From Bacteroidales bacterium (GTDB lineage Bacteria > Bacteroidota > Bacteroidia > Bacteroidales > VadinHA17), in NCBI GenBank assembly GCA_021371855.1, contig JAJFVL010000018.1:248001-312000 (forward strand): a stretch of 64,000 nucleotides of DNA, in the 5' to 3' direction. The notes beneath the pieces are model-generated. The model worked only from the letters and a program-made list of their open reading frames with translations, was not told where the DNA came from and searched no databases. Positions 9,454-17,854 of the stretch are shown piece by piece. The position numbers and the translations under genes were made by a program. The number at the start of each line of letters is the position of its first letter. Positions within the stretch are counted from its first letter, which is position 1.

Positions 9454-9635
9454 GTCACATAATTTTCAATAATATAATCAATTTATCTATCATTCCCGAC
9501 ACTCATAAAATTATAATCTTATTTTATGAGTTTATTTTCGGATTCTTTTTTTCAGCTTTTTGATCTCAAGAAGTTATACTGTTTCTGGTTCCTTTATCAA
9601 AGTTCCAATGCAGGTCTGGAATGAATATTTCACCT

Positions 9636-9767
9636 CATTCTCAACCGATAAGCCACAATAAGCGCAAGTATCGGAGGATTTGTCAAGAGTGTCGGGTAGT
9701 GTGAACACTTGTCCTGCTCTTGACAAACCCGGAGATACGGCTACCTTTGATTATCGGTTGATGAATG
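9636..9767. repeat. Long imperfect inverted repeat (about 130 bp)
   Basis: Outer arms CATTCtCAACCGATAA (9636-9651) and TTATCGGTTGatGAATG (9751-9767) are complementary. Inside them TATC (9669-9672) pairs with GATA (9733-9736). An 11-bp perfect arm TTTGTCAAGAG (9679-9689) pairs with CTCTTGACAAA (9717-9727). The whole can fold into one bulged hairpin. No ORF crosses it. It fills most of the 380-bp gene-free stretch between the IS1595 relic and 9834. Confidence 0.7.
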
Positions 9768-9833
9768 AAAACTATAATGGAGAAGTTCTAAATACTTTTG
9801 TTAAACCTATCCAGGTTATCTTGGGGTTGAGAC

Positions 9834-10049
9834 ATGGAATTTGTTGAAAAAATCCTAAGCGATAACTTTTGGGCTATGGTATCAACTAACAATGTAGCCA
9901 GTTGGCCAATGGTACCCAAGCCTGAATTATTGGGAAAAATTGCACTTAAATCCGACGGGAAAATAGCTCTTAGTGATGATCCTAAGATGGCAAAAGAACC
10001 TTGGTTCATCTTAGGCCCAAATGGAGTTATTGAAGCATGCATCACATAA
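9834..10049 (+). CDS. Small unrecognised ORF, possibly a gene relic
   Basis: A 71-residue frame beginning MEFVEKILSDNFWAMVSTNN and ending GPNGVIEACIT. It has the residue mix of a soluble protein but I do not recognise a family. A second small frame (10037-10117, MHHINAIMEKDLFELSKGIL, ending EQNKLA) follows in another phase. The two could be pieces of one decayed gene. There is no clear ribosome-binding site or promoter. The neighbourhood (IS relic, inverted repeat) favours a remnant over a functional gene. Confidence 0.3.
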   Translation: MEFVEKILSDNFWAMVSTNNVASWPMVPKPELLGKIALKSDGKIALSDDPKMAKEPWFILGPNGVIEACIT

Positions 10050-10229
10050 ATGCTATCATGGAGAAAGATCTTTTTGAACTTTCAAAAGGGATACTCGAGC
10101 AAAATAAGCTGGCATAGATGTGCTATTTATAGTATACTTTATTCCAAGAGAAGAGATAAATAATAGGAATTAATTAATTTTTATTAACCGAATTAGATTA
10201 TTGACTATTTTTGACATCAAAAATACCTG

Positions 10230-10943
10230 ATGTACAGATCTGAGGGGACATATATCAAGGCTGAGATGAAGATTGCTCCTATCATTTTTGAGAATCCCTC
10301 TCTCCTGCTTTTGATGGAACGTTTTGGCATTGAAGATGCTGTGCAGGACAAGACAGTTGCAACAATTTGCTCAGAGGAAAGCATAGAGTGTGCTTTATTT
10401 TTGTCAATAATAAACCTCTATAACGGTTTTATCCCTGAACAGTCTGAGAAGCTCAATAAAGGATGTATTGAAACAATAATTCGTTTTCTGAAAAACAGTC
10501 ACAACTATTATCTTGAAGAAAAGATACCTGACATTCAAAACCTTATCAGGTCTCTTTTCGTTGCAAATGATATTATTGAAATCAGACTGATCGAAAAGTT
10601 TTTCACTGAATACAGTAATGAAGTTAAAGATCACCTGAGTTATGAAGACAATATAGCTTTCCCGTATTTCTATTCACTTCTTGGAATACCGGGGCAAAGG
10701 CCGTCAGAACTGAATGGTTTCTCAGCACAGGAATATAAAGATCATCATACTGATATAGAGTCAAAACTCACTGAACTGAAGACTCTTCTGATCAAATACA
10801 TCCCTTTAAAAAACTCCCCTGCAATAAAGAGAAAACTTCTTACCAGTCTTTTTGAGCTGGAATATGATCTGACTATTCATTCCCGGATAGAGGAGCTTGT
10901 CCTTATTCCATTGATAAAAAAACTTGAAAACATAATTGAATAG
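10230..10943 (+). CDS. Hemerythrin-domain protein
   Basis: A 237-residue all-helical protein of the hemerythrin/HHE (RIC-like) type. Candidate di-iron ligands sit in HNYYLEEKIPDI, HLSYEDNIAFPYF, KDHHTDIESKL and HSRIEELVLIPL, giving the expected pattern of His and Glu on four helices. RIC/YtfE relatives repair or deliver iron to iron-sulfur proteins under nitrosative or oxidative stress; others sense oxygen. The usual N-terminal DUF542 Cys motif is not seen. The stop codon overlaps the start of the LuxR-type regulator gene, so the two are translationally coupled and probably act together. Start chosen at 10230, though the internal Met codon at 10266 (MKIAPIIF) is also possible. Confidence 0.8.
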   Translation: MYRSEGTYIKAEMKIAPIIFENPSLLLLMERFGIEDAVQDKTVATICSEESIECALFLSIINLYNGFIPEQSEKLNKGCIETIIRFLKNSHNYYLEEKIPDIQNLIRSLFVANDIIEIRLIEKFFTEYSNEVKDHLSYEDNIAFPYFYSLLGIPGQRPSELNGFSAQEYKDHHTDIESKLTELKTLLIKYIPLKNSPAIKRKLLTSLFELEYDLTIHSRIEELVLIPLIKKLENIIE

Positions 10944-11535
10944 TATCAGAAAAAATATTGTAATCATTGAGCCTTCCGACATAGTAAATGAGGGCTTACT
11001 GAATATGATCCGCAGCTTTCCATCAGTTGGAAATGTACTCCGGCATGACACTCCTGAAGATCTGATATCAGGAGCCAACAAAAGAAAAACAGATGCGGTG
11101 TTAATTAATCCGTTCTTTATTAAACGTGACATAAGGCACTTTAGTAAACTAAAGCGTGAGAGTGGTATCGGATTATGGATAGGCATTTTATATTCTTTTT
11201 ATGACAGGGAGACTCTTGCAACATTAGATGGCGTCATACAGATTTCTGATTCTCAGGAGATAATATCATCTACAGTTGAGAAACTTCTTAACAACACCGC
11301 GAATAACAGTCTGTTGCCATCAGAGAATCTCACTGAAAGAGAGACTGAGGTATTGCAACAACTTGTTGCCGGTTTGTCAAACAAAGAGATAGCTGACAAG
11401 CTTAACATAAGCATTCATACTGTCATAAGCCATCGGAAAAACATTGTTCAGAAAACCGGAATCAGGAGTCAGTCAGGACTTGTGATATATGCTATCTCAA
11501 ATCACATTATTACTCTTGATGCTACGACTTTATAG
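10936..11535 (+). CDS. LuxR/NarL-type transcriptional regulator
   Basis: A 199-residue protein with a receiver-like N-terminal half (NIVIIEPSDIVNEGLLNMI) and a GerE/LuxR helix-turn-helix at about 130-190: LTERETEVLQQLVAGLSNKEIADKLNISIHTVISHRKNI. The usual phospho-acceptor Asp is not obvious: where DAVLINP occurs a canonical receiver would have D-x-x-L-x-D. It may therefore be a pseudo-receiver that takes its signal from another protein. It starts with TTG at 10936, overlapping the hemerythrin gene by 8 bp. The pairing suggests hemerythrin senses iron, oxygen or NO and this protein controls genes, plausibly the feoAB gene that follows. Confidence 0.85.
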   Translation: MNSIRKNIVIIEPSDIVNEGLLNMIRSFPSVGNVLRHDTPEDLISGANKRKTDAVLINPFFIKRDIRHFSKLKRESGIGLWIGILYSFYDRETLATLDGVIQISDSQEIISSTVEKLLNNTANNSLLPSENLTERETEVLQQLVAGLSNKEIADKLNISIHTVISHRKNIVQKTGIRSQSGLVIYAISNHIITLDATTL

Positions 11536-11989
11536 TCATATTACTCCCCTTATTTGATTAGTATCTAAGATTATTATCCCAACATTATGGGATTGTAGCA
11601 TGGGATAAACTCATCTTAATTTGCTTCTACAAAAAAATAAATAATGATGAGAAAGATTCTTTTTATTTTCCCTGTTATGATTCAACATTTATGTGTCCGC
11701 CAGGTTATGGTACACTTTTCTATGAAGGAATAACAATAAAGATAAGACACTAGATTTTTGTCCCATAATTATTCTTGGATTACTGTGCCCCGTACACCGG
11801 GATAATGGTGTACAACCCCGAAGGCCTTAAGTCTTCGGGGTTTTAACAACAAAAGAATCTTCTCATAAACACTAATTAACATTACATTTCCTTGGCAATT
11901 ATTTAAAGCTGATTATGATAAAATATTATATCCAAAGTAATACAGAACCATATTTGGTGAGTGTAAATACCTGACAGCATGTTTTTCAT
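11536..11989 (+). promoter_or_regulatory. Intergenic region before feoAB with a palindrome and paired hairpins
   Basis: 454 bp without a convincing gene. A palindrome ATCCCA (11576-11581)/TGGGAT (11588-11593) lies just after the LuxR gene and overlaps the word ATGGGATTGTA (11587-11597), which recurs upstream of the receptor gene at 14913. A 29-codon frame at 11644 (MMRKILFIFPVMIQHL...) has no support. Two adjacent hairpins follow at 11792-11842. The feoAB promoter itself could not be placed. Confidence 0.4.
11792..11844 (+). terminator. Tandem hairpins with intrinsic terminator
   Basis: Hairpin 1 is GTACACC/GGTGTAC (11792-11813). Hairpin 2 follows with no gap: AACCCCGAAG (11814-11823) and CTTCGGGGTT (11833-11842) around a 9-nt loop, then a TTTT run. 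Hairpin 2 is a good rho-independent terminator. Lying 145 bp before feoAB, the unit could end the LuxR transcript or a short leader RNA. Confidence 0.7.
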
Positions 11990-14473
11990 ATGGAAATTAC
12001 AGATTTAAGGCTTTCTGATCTTGGCACAGGAGAAGAAGCAGTTATTAACAAAGTTGTTGGTCATGGTGCGTTTCGCAAACGTATTACCGAAATGGGATTT
12101 ATTAAAGGCAAGAAGGTTACTGTTATTAAGAATGCCCCGTTGCAGGATCCCGTTGAATATGAGATAATGGGATATAATCTCTCATTAAGACGAAGTGAGG
12201 CAAGCCTGGTTGAAGTAGTAAGGGAGTGCGATTATAAGGCATCTAATGAGCATGCGTTTGAAGGCACTATTGTTGATGATCAGCATGAAGAGCCTTTCCG
12301 TCAAAGAAGCAAGACAATTAATGTAACTCTGGTTGGCAATCCCAATTGCGGCAAGACTACATTATTCAATTATTTATCAGGCTCACATGAACATGTTGGC
12401 AATTATGGCGGTGTTACCATAGATGCCAAGGAAGCAGTAATAAATGAGGGTGATTGTACGCTTAAAATAACAGATTTACCCGGAACTTATTCCATCACCG
12501 AATATACTCCTGAAGAGCTTTATGTAAGACATCATATCCTGAATAATATGCCCGATGTGGTAGTTAATGTGATTGATGCATCTAATATTGAACGTAACCT
12601 TTTTCTTACAACTCAGCTTATAGACATGAATATCAGGGTTATAATCGCCCTTAATATGTATGACGAGCTGAATTTTAAGGGTATTATTTTAGATCATGAG
12701 AGATTGGGAAAACTTATTGGCATTCCTGTTGTTCCTACGGTGGCAGTGAAAGGAATGGGTATTTCAGATCTTATCCGGAAAGTGATTGAAGTATACGAAG
12801 GCAAAGATCCGGTAATACGTCACATCCATATTAATTACGGAAAATCTATAGAGGATGCAATCAGGAAAATTCAGGAAGAGATAAGGAAAAATTCTGACAT
12901 TTCAGTTTATTTTTCAACAAGGTATCTTGCAATAAAACTGCTTGAGAATGATAAAACAACACTTGATAGGCTAAAAGAGTGTCCTAATTTTGATAAAATA
13001 GTCTCAACAGCTAAAAAAGAAACGGGAAAACTTGAGAAAGAATATCATGCGAAGTCAGAGACTATTATCACTGATGCAAAATATGGTTTTATTTCAGGGG
13101 CATTAAGTGAAACATGTACTGGCTGCTCCGGTGTCCCCGGAAAGAAAAAAAGAGATCTTGATTTTATTTTTACACATAAGATATGGGGATTCCCGGTGTT
13201 TTTACTTTTCATTTTACTAATGTTTCAGGCAACATTTGTTATAGGTAATTACCCAAAGGAATGGATTGACTCAGGTATTAGCCTTTTACGTGACTTTATG
13301 AAAGAGGCAATGCCAGAAGGAGCGCTTCGCGATCTTCTGGTTGATGGAATCATTGGCGGTGTCGGTGGAGTTCTGATTTTTTTGCCTAATATAATTATAC
13401 TTTTCTTTTTCATCTCATTAATGGAAGATACCGGTTATATGGCCAGGGTCTCTTTCATCATGGATAAGCTGATGCATAACATAGGATTGCATGGAAAGTC
13501 GTTTATACCTCTTCTGATGGGATTCGGATGTAATGTGCCTGCCATCATGGCAACACGTACCCTTGAGAACCGCAAGGACCGCATTACTACAATGTTGATA
13601 ATACCTTTTATGTCATGCAGCGCACGCCTACCTGTTTATATACTTATTATTTCTGCCTTTTTCCCTAAGGACCAGGGACTGGTGCTTTTTTCGATATATC
13701 TTACAGGTATTGCTCTGGCTGTACTAGTCGCCTTGTTATTAAAGCATACACTGTTTGCAAAACAGGATGTTCCCTTTGTTATGGAACTTCCTCCCTACAG
13801 AATGCCTGGGGCACGGAGTATCTTAAAACATTTATGGTATAAGAGCTCCCAGTACCTACGGAAAATGGGCACAGTGATACTCTTTGCTTCCATCCTTATA
13901 TGGGTTCTTAGTTATTTGCCCCGTAATAATAACAGGGAGATGGTCTATGATAACATGATTGCTGCTGTTATTGCTGATACATCCTTATCGTCCGACACAA
14001 AGGCAAGTCAGATTGATAAACTGAAGATTGAAGAAGCATCTGAATATCAGGAAGAATCATATATAGGTGAGTTAGGACATTTTATTGAGCCAGTAATAAG
14101 GCCCCTCGGATTTGATTGGAAGATAGGCATAAGTATCATTTCAGGTCTTGCTGCTAAAGAGATTGTTGTCAGTACAATGGGTGTCTTATATCATGCAGGT
14201 CTCAGCACTGATGAACATTCAAACATACTTGTTGAAAAACTACAGCAACAGACTCACAACAACGGTTCTTTGAAAGGGAAGAAGGTCTTTACTCCTCCTG
14301 TAGCTTTAGGTTTTATGCTTTTTGTCCTTATCTATTTCCCATGTGTTGCAGTGATAACAGCTATAAAAAAAGAAGCAGGTTGGCGTTGGGCTTTACTAAC
14401 TATGTCTTACACAACATTAACTGCATGGATCGTTGCATTTATAACATATCATGTAGGAAACCTTTTCTTTTAG
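11990..14473 (+). CDS. feoB: Ferrous iron transporter, FeoA-FeoB fusion
   Basis: An 827-residue fusion typical of Bacteroidota. Residues 1-78 form a FeoA SH3-like domain (LSDLGTGEEAVINKV...RITEMGF). The GTPase follows with G1 GNPNCGKT at 116-123, G3 DLPG at 162-165 and G4 NMYD near 221. The C-terminal half has the FeoB core and Gate membrane segments, including MEDTGYMARVSFIMDK, MGFGCNVPAIMATRTLE and FMSCSARLPVYILI. GYMAR and SCSARLP are the conserved motifs carrying the proposed Fe(II)-path Cys. It imports Fe(II) across the inner membrane. It follows the hemerythrin-LuxR pair and precedes haem-uptake genes. Length is complete with no disruption. Confidence 0.95.
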   Translation: MEITDLRLSDLGTGEEAVINKVVGHGAFRKRITEMGFIKGKKVTVIKNAPLQDPVEYEIMGYNLSLRRSEASLVEVVRECDYKASNEHAFEGTIVDDQHEEPFRQRSKTINVTLVGNPNCGKTTLFNYLSGSHEHVGNYGGVTIDAKEAVINEGDCTLKITDLPGTYSITEYTPEELYVRHHILNNMPDVVVNVIDASNIERNLFLTTQLIDMNIRVIIALNMYDELNFKGIILDHERLGKLIGIPVVPTVAVKGMGISDLIRKVIEVYEGKDPVIRHIHINYGKSIEDAIRKIQEEIRKNSDISVYFSTRYLAIKLLENDKTTLDRLKECPNFDKIVSTAKKETGKLEKEYHAKSETIITDAKYGFISGALSETCTGCSGVPGKKKRDLDFIFTHKIWGFPVFLLFILLMFQATFVIGNYPKEWIDSGISLLRDFMKEAMPEGALRDLLVDGIIGGVGGVLIFLPNIIILFFFISLMEDTGYMARVSFIMDKLMHNIGLHGKSFIPLLMGFGCNVPAIMATRTLENRKDRITTMLIIPFMSCSARLPVYILIISAFFPKDQGLVLFSIYLTGIALAVLVALLLKHTLFAKQDVPFVMELPPYRMPGARSILKHLWYKSSQYLRKMGTVILFASILIWVLSYLPRNNNREMVYDNMIAAVIADTSLSSDTKASQIDKLKIEEASEYQEESYIGELGHFIEPVIRPLGFDWKIGISIISGLAAKEIVVSTMGVLYHAGLSTDEHSNILVEKLQQQTHNNGSLKGKKVFTPPVALGFMLFVLIYFPCVAVITAIKKEAGWRWALLTMSYTTLTAWIVAFITYHVGNLFF

Positions 14474-14912
14474 GCTTCAGAATAACACAAGCGCATAAAC
14501 TACACTAATAAAATTAAATAGGTTTTATCAAAAACCTAAAATGGGAAAAGTAATAAAGTCGGCAGGACATAAAAACAAACATTTTTAAATATAACCCGTA
14601 TAGATAGCAGTATACACTATTCTCCAAAAACAAGCACTGCAATGATTTTTCCGGGATCAATTAGCCAGACAATCTATAAAAGGCATGCATTGCGCTCATC
14701 CTTTACAATCCCTATTTATGACTATCAAAACATTTATTTTTAACCGAAAAATGGGATTGTAAGACCTTTTACATTACTGTTATTTTGTACTAACAGAAAA
14801 ACATCAATATGAATGCAATACTTATGATCCAACCCTGAAGAGAATTATTCAGAAGCATCTCATTTGAATTGCTCTTTATAAATGAAATATTAACAGAAAA
14901 AATCAATTAACA
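14474..14912 (+). promoter_or_regulatory. Intergenic region before the haem-receptor gene, with inverted repeat
   Basis: 439 bp without a gene. An inverted repeat TTACAATCCC (14703-14712)/GGGATTGTAA (14753-14762) stands 150 bp upstream of the receptor start. Its right arm contains ATGGGATTGTA, shared with the region before feoAB. A weak hairpin AGGTTTT/AAAACCT lies at 14520-14537, just after feoAB, without a strong T run. Confidence 0.4.
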
Positions 14913-17087
14913 ATGCATGGTTCAGTACAACAGATAAAATCAAGATTTTCACTAATAAAATATCTATGCATACTACCTTTTTTGATGATTATATATTCAA
15001 ATTGTTATGCCGATAATCACAAAATAGAAGTTTTAGGCAAAGGAGATAAAAAGCCAGTTTCCTATGCCAGTGTATATTTTGAAGGTTTAATTAGTTTAAA
15101 AAGAACTTATGAAATCACCTCTGAAGAAGGTGTAGCGAATAATCCCGTACATGAAAAATCAATAGTTTACATCTCATTGGTAGGATATAAAAGTATAAAA
15201 GATACAGTATCTCCCGGAGAGTCCAAAACTTACTTTATGGAACAGGAACTCATTAATTTAAATCAGGTAGTGGTTACCGGAACACGTACAGAAAAACGTC
15301 TTGCCAATACCCCTGTTCAAACCATTGTTATTAGCAATAATGACATACAAAAAGCAGGTTCTGTCTCTACGCTGGAGTCTTTACAGGATTGCATTCCGGG
15401 TATTGTATCAATCCCCAATGCTATGGGTAACAACATGAGGATAAGAGGGCTGAATAGCCGTTATATACTCTTCATGGTTGACGGGGAGCGTCTGGTCTCT
15501 GAAGGAGCGACAGGAAATATAAATCTTGATCAAATAGACTTTAACAATATCGACCGTATTGAAGTCGTAAATGAAGCAGCCGCTGCACTGTATGGATCAA
15601 ATGCTGTGGGCGGTGTGATTAATATTATTACCAAAAAACCTAAAGATAAACTTGAAAGCAGCATCAATGCCAGTTATCAGAGTCACAATACGAAAAAGCT
15701 ACAGATTGATGTGGGTTCTAAGCTCAATAAACTGACAGTTATGGGAAACGCCTTTCGTAACAGTTCTAACGGTTTCGACATAGAAAACGGGCCATATGCA
15801 GCCAGATATGCTGACTACGGAGCATACCTTAAGGCAGGATACAAATTCACTGATCGTTTTACATTAAACTTAAGTAACCGTTTTTTTCAGCATGAACTGT
15901 TCAATCCCGGGAATTCCATGAATGTCACCCATGATCTTGACAGAAAATTTACAACAGGAGTCAATGCCGAGATCAAGTCAAAAAATGATTTGAACAGCAT
16001 AAAGATAAGTACAAACATTGATAAGTATTATACCTATAATGTACTGGAGAAAAAGCATAACGATCTTGAAGAGGGCAGCGACGCTTCTTATATTTCGACA
16101 CGTCTGACAGATACCTTTTCGTCGGATAAAAAATGGGAGATTGTTGCAGGGACAGAACAGAACCATGAACAGATATCGACTGTCACATCAACAACTCTTG
16201 GGCCAGACCCTACCACAAAAAGGGTTGAAGACATTAACCTGTTCGGGCAGGTACAGTATACAATTTTAACGGGCTTTGACATTATCGCAGGAACTCGCTA
16301 TACCTATAATAACCAATTTAAGTCTGCCTTCACCCCTAAGTTATCCTTAATGTATAAAAAAGGCATTTTCACGTTCAGGGGTGGCATAGGTACAGCCTTC
16401 CGCGCTCCAAGCATCAAGGAACTGTATTACAATTTTGATCACCAGGGCATGTTCTGGATTTACGGCAACCCTGACCTGAAAGCAGAAAAAGGTCTTTATT
16501 CATCATTATCTTCAGAGATAACAAAAAACGGCATAAATGCCTCTTTATCTGTTTATCAGAATAAAATAGAAAACAAGATAACAGAATATATCATCATTGA
16601 TTTTGAACGCAAAGAAAATCGCTTTTATAAGAATGTAAGCAGTGCTACACTTAAAGGATTAGATATTAATGTATCATATCTCTTACTGAAACAGTTTATT
16701 ATAAAAGGAACATACAGTTACTGTAATGCACAGGATGATCTGACAGAACTGCAACTCGACAGCAATGTGAAACACAGCGGAACACTCTCCCTCTCATGGA
16801 AGGGAAAAATAATAAACAGCCCTTTCTCATTACAAATAGACGGAAGGTTTAATTCACCAATACTCTATCAAAGTATCAGCGTTAACAATGACGGGACAGA
16901 AGTAACAACTTACGATAAATCGTCACCTTATGATATATGGAAAATAACAATGGTTAAACCATTCAAAATAGGACAGAATTTACTGGAGATAACAATGAAA
17001 TGCTATAATGTCTTCGCATTTAAGGAAGAGTCATTTATAGACCCCGGAAGACAACTCATGATTGGAATAAGATATAAATACAGATAA
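14913..17087 (+). CDS. TonB-dependent haem receptor (HmuR-like)
   Basis: A 724-residue outer-membrane receptor. After a signal segment (about 1-34) comes a short carboxypeptidase-regulatory-like domain (40-100). The plug domain (about 110-240) contains QVVVTGTRTEKRLANTPVQT, MRIRGLNSRYILFMVDGERL and AAALYGSNAVGGVINIITKK. The barrel carries FRAPSIKELYYNFDHQGMFW followed closely by GNPDLKAEKG. This matches the FRAP/NPNL box of bacterial haem receptors, with a His between the two motifs. The next gene encodes HmuY, the usual partner. It therefore probably imports haem through TonB-ExbBD energy. A siderophore or cobalamin role is less likely given the context. Confidence 0.88.
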   Translation: MHGSVQQIKSRFSLIKYLCILPFLMIIYSNCYADNHKIEVLGKGDKKPVSYASVYFEGLISLKRTYEITSEEGVANNPVHEKSIVYISLVGYKSIKDTVSPGESKTYFMEQELINLNQVVVTGTRTEKRLANTPVQTIVISNNDIQKAGSVSTLESLQDCIPGIVSIPNAMGNNMRIRGLNSRYILFMVDGERLVSEGATGNINLDQIDFNNIDRIEVVNEAAAALYGSNAVGGVINIITKKPKDKLESSINASYQSHNTKKLQIDVGSKLNKLTVMGNAFRNSSNGFDIENGPYAARYADYGAYLKAGYKFTDRFTLNLSNRFFQHELFNPGNSMNVTHDLDRKFTTGVNAEIKSKNDLNSIKISTNIDKYYTYNVLEKKHNDLEEGSDASYISTRLTDTFSSDKKWEIVAGTEQNHEQISTVTSTTLGPDPTTKRVEDINLFGQVQYTILTGFDIIAGTRYTYNNQFKSAFTPKLSLMYKKGIFTFRGGIGTAFRAPSIKELYYNFDHQGMFWIYGNPDLKAEKGLYSSLSSEITKNGINASLSVYQNKIENKITEYIIIDFERKENRFYKNVSSATLKGLDINVSYLLLKQFIIKGTYSYCNAQDDLTELQLDSNVKHSGTLSLSWKGKIINSPFSLQIDGRFNSPILYQSISVNNDGTEVTTYDKSSPYDIWKITMVKPFKIGQNLLEITMKCYNVFAFKEESFIDPGRQLMIGIRYKYR

Positions 17088-17195
17088 CAAATAAATTTTT
17101 AACCGGTATGAATCCCGCATGTTTTATTACATACAAACACAGTGTTATATGAATAATATGTGTGGTTGCATCATTACAATAAAATAAATTACAAT

Positions 17196-17810
17196 ATGAT
17201 GAAAAAAGTACTTTGTTTACTTGTTGCAGTTTTTATTATTGTTTTTTCTGCATGTAAAAAAAACGACTCCCCTGCAGGTTCAGGTGAAACATTAAGTCAG
17301 TTTATCGACGCCTCATCATCAACCACATGGCACTATTTTTCATTTAAAGATACCATGGTAATAGGTACAGGAGAAGAAAATGAGACCGACAATGCCGCTT
17401 GGTTTGCCCGGACTGACTGGGACATGGCAATATGCCGCTATAAAATCCGTACCAATAGTGGCGCTGCAACAACAGCTGGTGCAGATGGAGGCGTCTTTAC
17501 CTTTTCTTCAGGCATCTCGTATGATGATATCACTGCAGTCCCTGATACGGCAATATTTGCTACAGATCAGGAAGTTGAAGAATCTGGTATGGGCGGAACA
17601 AAAATTATTGTGAAATCAAAAGCCCAGGTCATACAGTATAAAGCTAATGAGGACGGAAGCCTTGTTATGCCTCCTGTTTATCTCCAATCACCTATCTATA
17701 TATTTAAAACAGCCGATGGCAAAAATACATATAAAGTTAATTTTACCCAATATCTTAATGAAAGTAGTACCAGCGGTAAGGTAATATTCGATTATGCCAT
17801 TTTATATTAA
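17196..17810 (+). CDS. hmuY: HmuY-family haem-binding lipoprotein
   Basis: 205 residues from the ATG at 17196; a longer frame to 17160 lacks a signal sequence at its start. The signal peptide ends FSAC, a lipobox, so the protein is a surface or outer-membrane lipoprotein. The HmuY fold is recognisable from WHYFSFKDTMVIG, the block DWDMAICRYKIRTNSG, then GADGGVF. In Porphyromonas gingivalis HmuY binds haem and passes it to the receptor HmuR. The gene lies 108 bp after the receptor gene and 44 bp before a chelatase gene. Lineages differ in haem ligands; candidate Met and His residues are present, but no assignment is safe from sequence alone. Confidence 0.87.
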   Translation: MMKKVLCLLVAVFIIVFSACKKNDSPAGSGETLSQFIDASSSTTWHYFSFKDTMVIGTGEENETDNAAWFARTDWDMAICRYKIRTNSGAATTAGADGGVFTFSSGISYDDITAVPDTAIFATDQEVEESGMGGTKIIVKSKAQVIQYKANEDGSLVMPPVYLQSPIYIFKTADGKNTYKVNFTQYLNESSTSGKVIFDYAILY

Positions 17811-17854
17811 AACAGTAAATAATGATAAAACATAATTTTAACCGATCAGATAAC

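Noticed and set aside
11644..11733. 29-codon frame MMRKILFIFPVM...
   Set aside because: No family match, no clear ribosome-binding site and it lies between a gene end and a terminator; too weak to call.
17165..17181. TTGCATCATT before hmuY as a second Zur/Fur site
   Set aside because: Only the left half matches the 17-bp palindrome at 40435; the right half is wrong.
17160..17195. Longer N-terminus for HmuY
   Set aside because: The lipoprotein signal begins at MMKKVL (17196); the upstream codons would spoil it.
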